The position numbers were made by a program, and so were the translations under genes. A model generated the notes under the pieces. That model was given only the letters and a program-made list of their open reading frames with translations. It did no database searches and was not told the DNA's origin. Shown one piece after another: positions 40,148-50,300 of a stretch of 64,000 nucleotides of DNA (the stretch's first letter is position 1; each line of letters starts with the position of its first letter). The stretch is from Janthinobacterium sp. CG3. Lineage in GTDB: Bacteria; Pseudomonadota; Gammaproteobacteria; Burkholderiales; Burkholderiaceae_D. The stretch lies in assembly GCF_000344615.1 (NCBI RefSeq), contig NZ_KB467824.1, positions 3,166,326 to 3,230,325 on the forward strand, in the 5' to 3' direction.

Positions 40148-40458
40148 ACAAAACATCTCGACCGCACGCCGACGCAGTGATAGAACTGCTGCGCGACGAC
40201 CCCGTTTTTGCTGATGAATACCTTGCCGCCGCCTTGGACGAAGCCGACCTGCCGGGCGGACAAGCCGCGCTGCTGGCCGCATTGCGCCATGTAGCCGAGG
40301 CACAAGGAATGGCCGCTGTTGCGGAACGGGCAGGTATTCCGCGCGAAAGCCTTTACCGCGCGCTTTCGCCTACAGGCAATCCGACAATAAAGACCCTGCT
40401 GGCGGTGTTCAATGCGGTGGGTTTGAAATTGGCTGTGCATCGTGTAATTCCCGCCTGA
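40144..40458 (+). CDS. Antitoxin of the HigA-like addiction module
   Basis: 104 residues with a Cro/C1-type helix-turn-helix in its C-terminal half (VAERAGIPRESLYRALSPTG, then NPTIKTLLAVFNAVGLKL) and an N-terminal part, YLAAALDEADLPGGQAALL, that matches the probable addiction module antidote family. It neutralises the upstream toxin and normally represses the operon with it. The ATGA overlap couples its translation to the toxin. A short GCCGG/CCGGC hairpin lies about 45 bases after the stop. Confidence 0.92.
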   Translation: MNKTSRPHADAVIELLRDDPVFADEYLAAALDEADLPGGQAALLAALRHVAEAQGMAAVAERAGIPRESLYRALSPTGNPTIKTLLAVFNAVGLKLAVHRVIPA

Positions 40459-40573
40459 CGGACTCAAGCACAATTAAAAGCGCCAGCCTATCCCGACGGG
40501 GAGAAAAGCCGGAACCTTCACCGGCCTGACTGGTGCCCCGATTTATGAGGGATGACGCCTTGAAGGGGTGTGG

Positions 40574-40879
40574 ATGACAGAGGCAAAAAAGCAGGCTCAG
40601 TTAAGCAAAGCGCTAGAGCCTATCAAACCGTTATTCGGTCGCGGGCGCATACGAATAGATTCGCCAGCTCAGCAGCAGCCCAATTGGGATAAGTGGCGAC
40701 ACATGCGAGATATTGAGCTTTGGGAAGCTGAAACCCCTAGCCTGAACTATGCGCCAAAAGAATTGCCGGTCTATTTTGGTGCATATGACCGGCTAGGCGA
40801 CGACCCTTTTAGGATTTGTCCCTCACCTTTTTTGAATCGCCTGCACGTGGCAAACAGCTATTGCAATATGGCAATATAA
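40574..40879 (+). CDS. Hypothetical protein
   Basis: 101 residues beginning MTEAKKQAQLSKALEPIKPL. AAGGGG stands seven bases before the ATG. The sequence is charged and proline-containing, without a signal peptide, membrane span or motif I recognise. Codon use is less G+C-biased than the core genes. It lies between the antitoxin and the broken lipoprotein genes on the same strand. Confidence 0.5.
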   Translation: MTEAKKQAQLSKALEPIKPLFGRGRIRIDSPAQQQPNWDKWRHMRDIELWEAETPSLNYAPKELPVYFGAYDRLGDDPFRICPSPFLNRLHVANSYCNMAI

Positions 40880-40917
40880 CCGGACACTGATAACGTTACG
40901 ACGGGGAGGCTGGACCA

Positions 40918-41192
40918 ATGCAAAAATAAGAATCGCCTGCATGATGATTGTGCTGTCTGGGTGCGCGTCGTCGTCTGGCGTACTTAAGTCGGCCCGAGAT
41001 ACCTTCACAGTGAACACGAGGGCATCACCTGGGGCTGGCGGCGGCCCCTCTGCAAAGAGGTCCGCATATTCTGATGCAAGCCAAGAGTGCGCTAAAACTG
41101 GCAAGACCGTGGACATTGTTGCCGAGAGTGCCTCAGCCACAAGTTGGACTGAGGGAATGCACTCTGTTGATTTGATTTTCAAGTGCGTGTAA
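40918..41192 (+). pseudogene. Small lipoprotein gene with frameshift in an A-run
   Basis: A strong ribosome site GGGGAGG precedes ATG 40918, but that frame stops after three codons (MQK). One extra A in the run of five at 40922-40926 would give MQKIRIACMMIVLSGCASSS, a complete lipoprotein signal, and continue to a stop at 41192 with 90 residues ending DLIFKCV. The downstream frame alone would begin MMIVLSGC, too short for a lipoprotein leader. The gene is therefore broken, phase-variable, or mis-sequenced by one base. It is a paralogue of the next gene. Confidence 0.7.
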
Positions 41193-41228
41193 CTGGCGTA
41201 ACGGTACACTTTTTCCAACTAAGGAAAA

Positions 41229-41516
41229 ATGAAAACTATAATGATGATTGCGGCACTGTCAGCACTAGTTGGGTGTGCCAGCAATTCCGGCGTGGTCGCT
41301 ATGGGCTCGGATACATACTTCGTGTCGCGCCAGGCTGCGACCGGCTTTTCCGGAATGGGAACGCTCTAGGCAGAGGCCATCGGCGAGGCTGGGCAGTTCT
41401 GCGGCGCGAAAGGGCAGTCTATGGAGATGGTCAGCGAGAACGACGCGCAGCCGCCATACATCCTTGGGAGCTTCCGCAAGACCGAAATCAAGTTTCGGTG
41501 CGCATCAGGCAAGTAG
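41229..41516 (+). pseudogene. Small lipoprotein gene interrupted by an in-frame amber stop
   Basis: From ATG 41229, with AAGGA upstream, the frame encodes MKTIMMIAALSALVGCASNS, a lipobox protein, and runs to GMGTL, where codon 47 is TAG (41367-41369). Beyond it the same frame continues AEAIGEAGQFCGAKGQ to FRKTEIKFRCASGK and a proper stop. Related lipoproteins carry a Lys at that place, so a single AAG-to-TAG change explains it (recalled pattern). It shares CAS-SGV, DT(F/Y) and F(K/R)C landmarks with the preceding gene, so the two arose by tandem duplication. Confidence 0.78.
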
Positions 41517-41566
41517 GCACGAGGACTTCAGATTGATAAAATATTAATAAATATCAAGTGGCGACG

Positions 41567-41577
41567 CCCCCCCCCCC
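41567..41577. repeat. Run of 11 cytosines
   Basis: Eleven C just after the broken lipoprotein genes and next to the terminator arm. Second long C-tract of the window after that at 34838. Confidence 0.6.
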
Positions 41578-41578
41578 G

Positions 41579-41604
41579 AAGCCCTACCATGTGGGGGGCT
41601 TTTT
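41579..41604 (+). terminator. Rho-independent terminator of the accessory transcript
   Basis: AAGCCC and GGGCTT pair across a loop and are followed by a run of T. Pairing between the C-run at 41567 and the G-run inside the loop could extend or compete with the stem. Confidence 0.7.
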
Positions 41605-41750
41605 GTTGCCTGTGCTGGCGCTGGTGGAAAGGTTGGCCGGGGCGACCGCTGCGCGGTCCACTATTCGCAACACCTGCCCGTATTGAATCGCCGACCTTCG
41701 CGTAAATCCTATACCAGCCCTACTCGACACAAAAAAACAAGCCGAAAAAC

Positions 41751-41784
41751 AAAAAGGCTACAAGCCGAAGCCTGTAACCTTTTG
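41751..41784 (-). terminator. Rho-independent terminator of tRNA-Thr
   Basis: On the minus strand AAGG-TTACAGGC, TTCG-type loop, GCTTGTA-GCCTT is followed by T5. It lies 17 bases past the CCA end of the tRNA. Confidence 0.75.
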
Positions 41785-41801
41785 ATTTCACTGCGAATAT
41801 C

Positions 41802-41877
41802 TGGTGCCGTTGGCCGGAATCGAACTGGCGACCTTCACATTACGAATGTGCTGCTCTACCAACTGAGCTACAACGGC
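41802..41877 (-). tRNA. tRNA-Thr (anticodon CGT)
   Basis: 76 bases with encoded CCA. Acceptor arm GCCGTTG/CAACGGC, D-arm AGCTCAGTTGGTAGAGC, anticodon loop TTCGTAA with CGT, and T-arm with GTTCGATTC. The first pair of the anticodon stem is mismatched. Reads ACG codons. tRNA genes often serve as integration sites; the accessory patch with toxin-antitoxin lies directly beyond its 3' end. Confidence 0.97.
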
Positions 41878-41995
41878 GAAGACGCGTATTCTAACAAACA
41901 TTCCAGAAATTTCGCTAGTGCCAATGCGACTTTTTTGCCAAATAATTCTGCCGGCCCGGTACGGCGCCGCCGGACGGGCCGCCCGGCCCGTCGAA

Positions 41996-42997
41996 CTAGG
42001 CGTTGTGGTAGCTGGTAACGCGCGCCACTTCGTCCTTCGAGCCGAGGAACACCGGCACGCGCTGGTGCAATTTGTGCGGTTCGATGTCCATGATGCGCGC
42101 CTGGCCGTCGGTGGCCGCGCCGCCGGCCTGCTCGACGATGAAAGCCATCGGGTTGGCTTCGTACATCAGGCGCAGCTTGCCCGGCATCGCCGTGTCGCGC
42201 GTGTCGGCCGGGTACATGAAAATGCCGCCGCGGTTCAGGATGCGGTGCACGTCGGCGACCATCGAGGCGACCCAGCGCATGTTGAAGTTGCTGCCGCGGG
42301 CGCCGTCGACGCCGGCCAGCAGTTCGTCGACGTAGCGTTTGACCGGCTCGTGCCAGTGGCGCGCGTTGGACGCGTTGATGGCGAATTCCTTGGTCGCGGC
42401 GGGAATCTGCATATTGCTCTGCGTCAGAACCCAGGAGCCCATCTCGCGGTCCAGGGTAAAGCAGTTGACGCCGTTGCCGGTGGTCAGCACCAGCATCGTC
42501 TGCGGGCCGTACACGGCGTAGCCGGCGGCCACTTGCTTGCTGCCGGCCTGCATGAAGTCCGCCTCGGTCGCCTCGCCCATGCCGTCGGCCGCCTTCAGCA
42601 CCGAGAAGATGGTGCCGATCGAGACGTTGACGTCGATGTTGCTGGAGCCGTCGAGCGGGTCGAACAGCAGCAGGTATTCGCCCTTCGGATAGCGGTTCGG
42701 GATCGGGTGGATCGATTCCATCTCCTCCGACGCCATCGCCGCCAGGTGGCCGCCCCATTCGTTGGCTTCGAGCAGGATCTCGTTGGAGATCACGTCGAGT
42801 TTTTTCTGCACTTCGCCCTGGATGTTTTCCGTGTGGGCGCTGCCCAGGATGTCGCCCAGCGCGCCCTTGCCCACCGAGTGGCTGATGGTTTTGCAGGCGC
42901 GCGCGACGACTTCGATCAGCAGGCGCAATTCGGCCGGGATGCTGTTGTGCGAACGTTGTTCTTCGACCAGATATTGCGTGAGGCTGATGCGTTTCAT
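41996..42997 (-). CDS. fbp: Fructose-1,6-bisphosphatase class 1
   Basis: 333 residues, usual for class I FBPase, the gluconeogenic enzyme removing phosphate 1 from fructose 1,6-bisphosphate. Metal-binding ASEEME and the [13 protein letters not shown] block are intact, as are GGIFMYP and the C-terminal [20 protein letters not shown] precedes the ATG. It follows pepN on the same strand with about 145 bases between, containing a G+C-rich hairpin; the tRNA-Thr gene is downstream. Confidence 0.97.
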   Translation of the reverse strand: MKRISLTQYLVEEQRSHNSIPAELRLLIEVVARACKTISHSVGKGALGDILGSAHTENIQGEVQKKLDVISNEILLEANEWGGHLAAMASEEMESIHPIPNRYPKGEYLLLFDPLDGSSNIDVNVSIGTIFSVLKAADGMGEATEADFMQAGSKQVAAGYAVYGPQTMLVLTTGNGVNCFTLDREMGSWVLTQSNMQIPAATKEFAINASNARHWHEPVKRYVDELLAGVDGARGSNFNMRWVASMVADVHRILNRGGIFMYPADTRDTAMPGKLRLMYEANPMAFIVEQAGGAATDGQARIMDIEPHKLHQRVPVFLGSKDEVARVTSYHNA

Positions 42998-43067
42998 GAA
43001 TTCCCTTTGTGTATAAATAGTGTTGCTGCTTGCGGGCCGTTGGCTGCTTGTAGACCACCGGCGTAGG

Positions 43068-43100
43068 GCCGGCGTCGGCCCCCTAGGGTCTGACGCCGGC
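43068..43100. repeat. G+C-rich inverted repeat between pepN and fbp
   Basis: GCCGGCGTC and GACGCCGGC are separated by 15 bases that include CCCTAGGG. No T-run. Possibly a REP-like element or an mRNA-stabilising stem. Confidence 0.5.
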
Positions 43101-43142
43101 TTCTTGCCGCTGGCTTGTTGCTGGCGTTCGCGGCCGGTTTGT

Positions 43143-45791
43143 TTAGTTCGACAGGGCCTTGCTGACGACTTCGAGCACGTCGTTCGACAGGCTGGCGCTG
43201 GCGCTGACCCGTTCCAGCGCGGCCTGCATGTGCACTTGCAGCGCCGGCACGTAGCGGCGCCAGCGGTCCATGCTGCGCGCCAGCCGCGCCGCCACCTGCG
43301 GGTTGAGCGCGTCGAGCGCGATCACCTGCTCGGCCCAGAAGGCGTAGCCGCTGCCGTCGGCCGCGTGGAATTGCGACGGGTTGCCGGCGCAAAAGTTGAA
43401 GATCAGGCTGCGCGCGCGGTTCGGGTTCTTCAGCGTGAAGGCCGGGTGCGTCATCAGCGCGCGCACGGCGGCGACGTTGGTGCCCGGCGCGCTCGCCTGC
43501 ATGGCGAACCATTTGTCGATCACCAGCGCCTCTTGCTCGAAGTCGGCGAAGTAGCTTTTCAGCGCGCTGGCGGCGTTCTCCGGCGCGCCCGAATGGATCA
43601 GCGCCGACAGCGCGGCGGCGCGGTCGGTCATGTTGCCGGCGCTGTCGAACTGGCGCTGCGCCAGTTCCAACTCGGCCGCGCCGGGCGCGATCAGCAGGTA
43701 GGACAGGCACAGGTTTTTCAGCCCGCGCTTGCCGGCCGACAGCGCGTCCGGGCTGTACGGCCCCGGCGTCTGGTTGGCCTGGTATTGCGCCAGCAATTCC
43801 GCTTTCAGCGCGGCGCCGATGCTGCGGCGCATGAACTGGCGGGCGATGTGGATTGCCTGCGGGTTCACCGCGTCCATCCGTTCGGCGATGATGGTTTCCG
43901 ACGGCAGCACCAAGGCCAGTTCGCGGAAGGCCGCGTCGAGCGTGTCGTCGACCAGCAGCGCGCGCTGGGCGGCGATGAAGGTCGCGTCCAGCGCCAGCGG
44001 CGCGCCGGCGGCGACCGCGGCCGTCAGCTTCAGCAGGCGCTCCATGGCCAGGCGCTGGCCCGCTTCCCAGCGGTTCACCGGATCGCTGTCGTGGCTGAAC
44101 AGGTGCAGCAGTTCGGCGTCGCTGTAGTCGTAGTCGAGCACCACCGGCGCCGAAAAGTCGCGCAACAGCGACGGCGTCGGCCGTTCGGCGACGCCGCTGA
44201 AGTGGAAGCTCTGGCTGGTTTCGGTCAGCTCCAGCAGCACCGTGGTGGCGCCGGCCGAGCCGGCCGTGTGCAGCGCCAGGTCGCGCCCGTCGGCGCCCAG
44301 CAGGCCGACCGCCACCGGGATGTGGAACGGCAGCTTGTCGCTCTGCCCCGGCGTCGCCGGGCAGCTCTGCGCCAGCGTGATGTGGTAGGTCTGCGCCTCG
44401 GCGTCGTAGTGCGTGACGGCCTTCACCAGCGGCGTGCCGGCCTGGCTGTACCAGCGCTCGAACTGGCCCAGGTCGCGGCCGTTGGCGTCGGCCATCGCGG
44501 CGCGGAAGTCGTCGCACTGCACCGCTTGGCCGTCGTGGCGCGCGAAGTACAGGTCCATGCCCTTGCGGAAACCGTCGCGCCCGACCAGGGTTTGCATCAT
44601 GCGCACCACTTCGGCGCCCTTTTCATAGATCGTGACGGTGTAGAAGTTGTTGATCTCGACGAAGGAGTCGGGCCGCACCGGGTGCGCCATCGGCCCGGCG
44701 TCCTCCGGGAACTGGGCCTGGCGCAGCGTGCGCACCTGGTCGATGCGGGTGACCGCGCGGCCGGTGTCGGTGCCGATCATGTCGGCCGAGAATTCCTGGT
44801 CGCGGAACACCGTCAGGCCCTCTTTCAGCGACAGTTGGAACCAGTCGCGGCAGGTGACGCGGTTGCCGGTCCAGTTGTGGAAGTATTCGTGGCCGACCAC
44901 CGCCTCGATGCCGGCGTAGTCGATGTCGGTGGCCACGCGCGGGTTCGCCAGCACGTATTTCGTGTTGAAGATGTTGAGGCCCTTGTTTTCCATCGCGCCC
45001 ATGTTGAAGTCGCCCACGGCGACGATCATGAAACGGTCCAGGTCCAGCTCCAGGCCGAAGCGCTCCTCGTCCCAGCGGATGCTGTTTTTCAGCGACTGCA
45101 TCGCGTAGTCGGCCTTGTCGAGGTTGCCCTCTTCGACCCACACTTGCAGCAGCACTTCGCGGCCGGACCGCAGCGTATAGCGCTCCTCCTGGCAGACCAG
45201 GCGCGCCGCCACCAGCGCGAACAGGTAGGACGGCTTCTTGAACGGATCTTCCCATTTGGCGTAGTGGCGCCCGTCGCCGAGGTCGCCCTCTTCGACCAGG
45301 TTGCCGTTCGACAGCAGCACCGGGAACTTGTCCTTGTCGGCGCGCAGCATCACCGTGTACTTGGCCATGACGTCGGGACGGTCGGGGAAGAAGGTGATGC
45401 GGCGGAAGCCCTCGGCCTCGCACTGCGTAAAGAAGTTGCCGTTCGACACGTACAAGCCCGACAGCGAGGTATTGTTCCGCGGCGCCAGCACCGTCTCGAT
45501 TTCCAGCGTGACCTTGGCGGGCGCCTTGCGGATCGTCAGGCCGGCGTCGCTCAGCTCGTACTCGCCGGGCTTCAGCGCCTTGCCGTTCAGGCGCACGGCG
45601 ACCAGTTCGATATGCTCGCCGTGCAGCGCGATGTCGCTGTTGGCGCCGGCCGGGTTGCGGCTCAGCGTGATGCGGCTGGCGACGATGGTGCGGGCGGGAT
45701 CGAGGTCGAAACCCAACTCCACGCTCTCGACCAGAAAACTTGGCGGGGTGTAATTTTTGCGGTAAATCGTCTGAGGGCTGTCTGTGCGCAT
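43143..45791 (-). CDS. pepN: Aminopeptidase N (M1 zinc metallopeptidase)
   Basis: 882 residues, typical of E. coli-type PepN. The exopeptidase motif GAMEN (about 263), zinc site HEYFHNW (about 300) and downstream Glu in [13 protein letters not shown] are intact; the long C-terminal helical domain is complete. It removes N-terminal residues from peptides in the cytoplasm. It begins a unit leading to fbp. ATG chosen at [14 protein letters not shown], which matches the usual N-terminus (xxQTIYLKDYxxP). Confidence 0.97.
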   Translation of the reverse strand: MRTDSPQTIYRKNYTPPSFLVESVELGFDLDPARTIVASRITLSRNPAGANSDIALHGEHIELVAVRLNGKALKPGEYELSDAGLTIRKAPAKVTLEIETVLAPRNNTSLSGLYVSNGNFFTQCEAEGFRRITFFPDRPDVMAKYTVMLRADKDKFPVLLSNGNLVEEGDLGDGRHYAKWEDPFKKPSYLFALVAARLVCQEERYTLRSGREVLLQVWVEEGNLDKADYAMQSLKNSIRWDEERFGLELDLDRFMIVAVGDFNMGAMENKGLNIFNTKYVLANPRVATDIDYAGIEAVVGHEYFHNWTGNRVTCRDWFQLSLKEGLTVFRDQEFSADMIGTDTGRAVTRIDQVRTLRQAQFPEDAGPMAHPVRPDSFVEINNFYTVTIYEKGAEVVRMMQTLVGRDGFRKGMDLYFARHDGQAVQCDDFRAAMADANGRDLGQFERWYSQAGTPLVKAVTHYDAEAQTYHITLAQSCPATPGQSDKLPFHIPVAVGLLGADGRDLALHTAGSAGATTVLLELTETSQSFHFSGVAERPTPSLLRDFSAPVVLDYDYSDAELLHLFSHDSDPVNRWEAGQRLAMERLLKLTAAVAAGAPLALDATFIAAQRALLVDDTLDAAFRELALVLPSETIIAERMDAVNPQAIHIARQFMRRSIGAALKAELLAQYQANQTPGPYSPDALSAGKRGLKNLCLSYLLIAPGAAELELAQRQFDSAGNMTDRAAALSALIHSGAPENAASALKSYFADFEQEALVIDKWFAMQASAPGTNVAAVRALMTHPAFTLKNPNRARSLIFNFCAGNPSQFHAADGSGYAFWAEQVIALDALNPQVAARLARSMDRWRRYVPALQVHMQAALERVSASASLSNDVLEVVSKALSN

Positions 45792-45966
45792 AGGGATTTG
45801 GTGGGTGGCGGAGGCAAAAGCCTATTTTACCAACACCAGCCCGGTGCGCGGCCGAATCTTCAGCGCGGCGGACGGCGGGGGTAACAATCTGTAATAATCC
45901 AGCGACGCGCGATACACGGACGTAAACTATTCCCCTGTAATGTGTATTCCTTTGCCGGAGATCAAT

Positions 45967-46605
45967 ATGATCAGATATCTCGCCACGCTGGCCGCCGCGA
46001 TGAGCTTGCTACTGGCCGGCTGCGCCACCACCATCCGCAGCGACGTCACCGCCTTCCACCAGTGGCCGGCCGAGCTGCGCGACAAGTCGTACGCGTTCCA
46101 GGCGCCGGCGCAGGTGGAGGACACGCTGGAATACCGCAGCTACCTGGACCTGGTGCGCGCCGAACTGGGCAAGCTCGGCTTCAACGAGGCCGCCGGCCCG
46201 GAAGCGGCCAGGCTGAAGGTGGCGGTGCGCTTCGCCACCATCGACCGGCCGGTGCGCGTGATGGAAATGACGGACCCGTTCTGGAGCGGGCCGGGCTACT
46301 GGCCGGGCCGCTACGGCTACCGCTATCCGTGGGGCTACCCGCGCTGGCACGGCTTCCGGCCGTATTACGACCCGTTCATGTTCGGCCCGCTCGACATGCG
46401 CGAAAGCATACGCCACAACTACGAGCGGCAATTACGGGTGACCATCGACGGCGCCGACGGCAAGAAACTGTTTGACGTGACGGCGCAAAACACCAGCCGC
46501 GTAGCGGCCACGCCGGTGGTGATGCCGGCGCTGGTCGCCAGCGCCTTCGCCGGCTTCCCGGGCCAGAGCGGCGTGCCGCGCCGCGTCGATTTAAAGGTGG
46601 AGTGA
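45967..46605 (+). CDS. DUF4136 lipoprotein
   Basis: 212 residues. The lipoprotein signal MIRYLATLAAAMSLLLAGC fixes the start, with GGAG upstream. DUF4136-type features are FHQWPAELRDKSYAF near the N-terminus and repeated short strands; a Pro/Tyr/Trp/Gly-rich segment (about 105-140, e.g. YWPGRYGYRYPWGYPRW) is typical of these outer-membrane-associated lipoproteins. Function unknown. The C-terminal 187 bases are overlapped on the opposite strand by the next hypothetical frame. Confidence 0.85.
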   Translation: MIRYLATLAAAMSLLLAGCATTIRSDVTAFHQWPAELRDKSYAFQAPAQVEDTLEYRSYLDLVRAELGKLGFNEAAGPEAARLKVAVRFATIDRPVRVMEMTDPFWSGPGYWPGRYGYRYPWGYPRWHGFRPYYDPFMFGPLDMRESIRHNYERQLRVTIDGADGKKLFDVTAQNTSRVAATPVVMPALVASAFAGFPGQSGVPRRVDLKVE

Positions 46606-46823
46606 GCGCCCGCTTCGTCGACGCCACAGGCCAGGCGCCGGGCGCGGCCCCCGAGAGTCAGCCTCCGCATTGAGGGCCGCGGGTTTGCATAGTACGCTTC
46701 GGCGCCCAGCGTGATGGCGCCGATCAGCAAGACCGCCAGCGCCAGCGCGATCAGCAGGCGGCCGAACTTGGGCGAGCCGTCGCCGCCCCCGCCCGCCGGC
46801 ACCTCGTCGTCAGCATCGCACAT
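46419..46823 (-). CDS. Small single-helix membrane protein, C-terminal part doubtful
   Basis: Starts MCDADDEVPAGGG with AGGAAAG upstream, five bases after the quinone reductase stop, so it is probably its operon partner. Residues about 20-45 form one membrane helix (GRLLIALALAVLLIGAITLG). The first 50 residues look like a real small protein; the remaining 80 run antisense through the DUF4136 gene and have no protein character. A lost stop codon or frameshift near 46650 is likely. Function unknown. Confidence 0.45.
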   Translation of the reverse strand: MCDADDEVPAGGGGDGSPKFGRLLIALALAVLLIGAITLGAEAYYANPRPSMRRLTLGGRARRLACGVDEAGAHSTFKSTRRGTPLWPGKPAKALATSAGITTGVAATRLVFCAVTSNSFLPSAPSMVTRNCRS

Positions 46824-46828
46824 CTTTC

Positions 46829-47803
46829 CTACGGTATTAAAATGGACGAGCCGGTCGTTTTGCGCGACTCCAGCTCGGTATGGGCTTGCGCCACGTCGGC
46901 CAGGTTATAGCGCTGGTTGACGGCAATCTTGACTTCGCCGCTGGCGACGATGCCGAACAGCGAGCTCGCCGTCGCCTGCAGATCCTCGCGCGTGGCGATG
47001 TAGCTGAACAGCGACGGACGGGTGATGAACAGCGAGCCGCGCGACGTCAGTTCGCCCAGCGAGAACGGCGGCACCGGCCCGGACGCGTTGCCGAAGCTGA
47101 CCATCGTGCCCAGCGGCGCCAGGCAGTCGAGCGAGCCGGTGAAGGTGTCCTTGCCGATCGAGTCGTAGACCGCGCGCACGCCCTTGCCGCCGGTAATCTC
47201 ACGCACCCGTTCGACGAAATTCTCGCTGTTGTAGTTAATCACGTGCGCGGCGCCGTTCGCCCTGGCCAGTTCCGCCTTGTCGTCCGAGCCGACCGTGCCG
47301 ATCAGGGTCACGCCCAGCACCTTGGCCCACTGGCTGGCGATCAGGCCGACCCCGCCGGCGGCGGCGTGGAACAGCACCGTGTCGCCGGCCTTCAGCGCCA
47401 CCGTGCGGTGCAGCAGATACTGCGCCGTCATGCCTTGCAACATCATCGCCGCGGCCGTGTCGAAATCGACCTTCTCCGGCAGCGCCACCAGCATCGCCGC
47501 GGGCACGTTGCGCACTTGCGCATAGGCGCCGTTCGGCCCGCCCGCGTAGGCGACACGGTCGCCCACCTTGACCTCGGTGACGCCCTCGCCCACCGCCTCG
47601 ACGACGCCGGCGCCCTCCTTGCCCAGGCCGGCCGGCAACTCTTGCGGGTACAGGCCGGTGCGGAAATAGACGTCGATGTAATTCAGCCCGATCGCCTCGT
47701 GCCGCACCTGCGCCTCGCCGGGAGCGGGCGGGGCCAGCTCGACGTCGACATATTCCATCACTTCGGGACCGCCGGTGCGGCGCATTCTGATCGTCTTAGT
47801 CAT
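46829..47803 (-). CDS. qor: NADPH:quinone oxidoreductase (Qor-type MDR)
   Basis: 324 residues of the zinc-free medium-chain reductase family. IGLNYIDVYFRTGLYP at the N-terminus, nucleotide motif HAAAGGVGLIASQWAK and the C-terminal YNLADVAQAHTELESRKTTGS are diagnostic for Qor. It reduces quinones with NADPH in the cytoplasm as a one-electron reductase or detoxifying enzyme. AAGGAAG precedes the ATG. Its stop is five bases from the next small gene. Confidence 0.94.
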   Translation of the reverse strand: MTKTIRMRRTGGPEVMEYVDVELAPPAPGEAQVRHEAIGLNYIDVYFRTGLYPQELPAGLGKEGAGVVEAVGEGVTEVKVGDRVAYAGGPNGAYAQVRNVPAAMLVALPEKVDFDTAAAMMLQGMTAQYLLHRTVALKAGDTVLFHAAAGGVGLIASQWAKVLGVTLIGTVGSDDKAELARANGAAHVINYNSENFVERVREITGGKGVRAVYDSIGKDTFTGSLDCLAPLGTMVSFGNASGPVPPFSLGELTSRGSLFITRPSLFSYIATREDLQATASSLFGIVASGEVKIAVNQRYNLADVAQAHTELESRKTTGSSILIP

Positions 47804-47833
47804 AGGGGCTTCCTTGTCGTTGTGAAGTTGAAG

Positions 47834-48223
47834 TCAGGCTGGCGCGGCGGCGCGCGCCGCCAGTTGCGACAGCACCAGGTGGGCCGACGCCAGATTGGTG
47901 GCGCAGGCAACGTTGTGCACGTCGCAGGCGCGCACCAGCGCGTTGATGTCCGGCTCGTGCGGCTGCGGCGTCATCGGGTCGCGCAGGAACACCACGCAAT
48001 CGATCCGGCCCTCGACCAGCATCGAGCCGATCTGCAAGTCGCCGCCGAACGGACCCGAATGCTTGCGCTCGACCACCAGACCCAACTCGTCGATCAGGCG
48101 CCCACCGGTGGTACCGGTGGCCGACAGCGTGCAGGTGCGCAGGAAATCGATGTATTCGCCGGCCAGCGCGATCATGTCGTCTTTTTTCTTGTCGTGGGCA
48201 ATCAGGGCGATGCGGGTTGTCAT
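47834..48223 (-). CDS. mgsA: Methylglyoxal synthase
   Basis: 129 residues. [28 protein letters not shown] phosphate site and catalytic Asp in [12 protein letters not shown] with [15 protein letters not shown] are intact. It converts dihydroxyacetone phosphate to methylglyoxal, a bypass of lower glycolysis during phosphate limitation. Start by homology to the [12 protein letters not shown]-terminus. Lies 30 bases upstream of qor and probably shares its transcript; the reductase could aid reactive carbonyl defence (inference). Confidence 0.95.
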   Translation of the reverse strand: MTTRIALIAHDKKKDDMIALAGEYIDFLRTCTLSATGTTGGRLIDELGLVVERKHSGPFGGDLQIGSMLVEGRIDCVVFLRDPMTPQPHEPDINALVRACDVHNVACATNLASAHLVLSQLAARAAAPA

Positions 48224-48255
48224 GGTGGGCTGTCCGTATGGAGGGAGGTAAGGGG

Positions 48256-49173
48256 CTATTTCTTCGATAACATATAAATACCGGCCAGCACCAGGCTGGT
48301 GCCGGCCAACTGCCAGTTCGTGATTTGCTCGCCGAGCACCAGCGCGCCCAGGAACAGCGTCGACACCGGGCCGATCATGCCGGCCTGGGACGCCGTGGCG
48401 GCGCCGATGCGCTGCACCGCCGTCATCGTCATGAACACCGGCAGCACCGTGCAAAAGATGCCGTTGAGCAGCGACAGGCCGTACACCGGCAGCGGCTGCA
48501 GCAACATCGACGCCGGGCGCAGCAGGAAAAACTGGCCGACGCAGGCGGCGCTGGAGACGCACATCGCGTACGACACCAGGCGTAGCGCGCCGATGCGCTT
48601 GACCAGTTCGCCCGAACCGAGCAGATACACCGCGTACGAGGTGGCCGACCCGAGCACCAGCAGCGAGCCGAGCACCACATTGCCGGCGCCGCCCCGCAAA
48701 TCGTGGACGAACACCAGCACGATGCCGCAATACGAGGCCAGCAGCGCCAGCCACTGCAACCGGCTGATGTGGTGCTTCAGGAACACCGTACTAATGAGCA
48801 GCACGAAGGTCGGGGTGAGGAACAGGATCAGCCGTTCCAGCCCGACCGTAATGTATTGCAGCCCGAGGAAATCGAGAAAGCTCGACAAATAGTAGCCGAC
48901 CAGGCCCAGGCCGACCAGGCGCCAGCGGTCGCGCGGCGCCAGCGGCGCCTCGGTGCGCATCTTCCACAGCGCCACGGCGGCGAACACCGGCAGCGAAAAC
49001 AGCATGCGGAAAGCGATCAGGGTCACGGCGTCGATCTGGTAGCGGTACAACAGCTTGGCGACGATGGCCTTGGTGGAAAACAGCACCGCGCCGCCGACCG
49101 CGATCGACAGGCCGCCCAGATACGCCGAACGTGGAAGGGACTGCTGGGGCGAAACAGCTGGAATTGTACTCAT
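48256..49173 (-). CDS. EamA-type DMT transporter
   Basis: 305 residues with ten predicted helices in two EamA repeats (first from [20 protein letters not shown], second from [20 protein letters not shown]). Drug/metabolite transporters of this kind export amino acids or metabolites; the substrate is unknown. The start ATG follows CGATGC without a strong ribosome site; [14 protein letters not shown] is the likely N-terminus. First gene of a probable unit with mgsA and qor on the minus strand. Confidence 0.9.
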   Translation of the reverse strand: MSTIPAVSPQQSLPRSAYLGGLSIAVGGAVLFSTKAIVAKLLYRYQIDAVTLIAFRMLFSLPVFAAVALWKMRTEAPLAPRDRWRLVGLGLVGYYLSSFLDFLGLQYITVGLERLILFLTPTFVLLISTVFLKHHISRLQWLALLASYCGIVLVFVHDLRGGAGNVVLGSLLVLGSATSYAVYLLGSGELVKRIGALRLVSYAMCVSSAACVGQFFLLRPASMLLQPLPVYGLSLLNGIFCTVLPVFMTMTAVQRIGAATASQAGMIGPVSTLFLGALVLGEQITNWQLAGTSLVLAGIYMLSKK

Positions 49174-49497
49174 GCATCGATTGTAATGGCAAAAGCGAAA
49201 CGTCGCTGACGCCCTCCCCCGGCAACGCGACAACGCCGGGGTCAGCTCCCGACATGGCGGTTTTTGGGGCAAAACCAGGGGCGCGAACCCGGAGCAGACC
49301 GCGAGGGCCCGAGCCCGGACTGCTTGCCGCTGGTATTTTTTGGACGCCGCCGGCGCCTGGAATTTGTGGAAATCGCGGCTGGGACGTTGCGCGCGCACAG
49401 GGAAGCGGCGTATCCAGGCCGCCGCCGGGGGAGATTTTGGCATGCCAATATGGTAAAATGTCGGCCACAATTGCACACCGTCTAAGGAAGATCCGAC
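49174..49497. other. Intergenic region with REP-like hairpins, before yebC
   Basis: No gene. CCCCGGC (49217) pairs with GCCGGGG (49235-49241) across 11 bases, and GGTTTT-TGGGGC-AAAACC forms a second small hairpin at 49259. The right end carries an extended -10, TGG-TAAAAT at 49451-49459, as likely yebC promoter, and the leader ends in AAGGAAGA. Confidence 0.5.
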
Positions 49498-50223
49498 ATG
49501 GCTGGACACAGTAAATGGGCCAATATCAAGCACAAAAAGGCCGCAACGGACGCTAAGCGCGCCAAGGTCTGGACCCGTTTGATCAAGGAAATCACGGTTG
49601 CCGCGCGTATGGGCGGCGGCGACGTCGCCGCCAACCCGCGCCTGCGCCTGGCCGTCGAGAAGGCCGCCGACGCCAACATGCCGAAGGATAACGTGCAGCG
49701 CGCGGTCACCCGCGGCAGCGGCGGCGTCGACGGCGCCAACTACGAAGAGGTGCGCTACGAGGGCTACGGCATCGGCGGCGCCGCCATCGTGGTCGAGTGC
49801 ATGACCGACAACCGGGTGCGCACCGTGGCCGAGGTGCGCCACGCGTTCCTGAAGTACGGCGGCAATATGGGCAACGAGGGCTCGGTGGCCTTCCTGTTCC
49901 AGCATTGCGGCCAGTTCCTGTTCGCCCCCGGCACCCGGGAGGACGCGCTGATGGAGGCGGCCCTGGAAGCCGGCGCCGAGGACGTGCTGACCGACGACGA
50001 GGGCGGCTTCGAGGTGCTGTGCGCGGTGCACGACTTCGCCAACGTCAAGGACGCGCTGGAAACGGCCGGCTTCAAGGCCGAAGTGGCCGAGATCGTCATG
50101 AAGCCGGCCACCGAGACCGTCTTCAGCGGCGAGGAAGGCATCAAGATGCAAAAACTGCTGGACGCGCTGGAAAACCTGGACGACGTCCAGGAAGTGTTCT
50201 CGAACGCGCTGATCGAAGACTAA
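49498..50223 (+). CDS. yebC: YebC/PmpR-family regulator or translation factor
   Basis: 241 residues. [23 protein letters not shown] and the three-domain layout of YebC are intact ([32 protein letters not shown]). Members act as DNA-binding regulators or as factors easing ribosome stalling at prolines. AAGGAAG precedes the ATG. purD follows 77 bases later in the same direction. Confidence 0.95.
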   Translation: MAGHSKWANIKHKKAATDAKRAKVWTRLIKEITVAARMGGGDVAANPRLRLAVEKAADANMPKDNVQRAVTRGSGGVDGANYEEVRYEGYGIGGAAIVVECMTDNRVRTVAEVRHAFLKYGGNMGNEGSVAFLFQHCGQFLFAPGTREDALMEAALEAGAEDVLTDDEGGFEVLCAVHDFANVKDALETAGFKAEVAEIVMKPATETVFSGEEGIKMQKLLDALENLDDVQEVFSNALIED

Positions 50224-50300
50224 TCGACGAACAGTCGACGACTAATCGCTACACCGCGGGCGGCCCCGTCGCCCGCGTCACCACTGAACGAACGGTTCTT

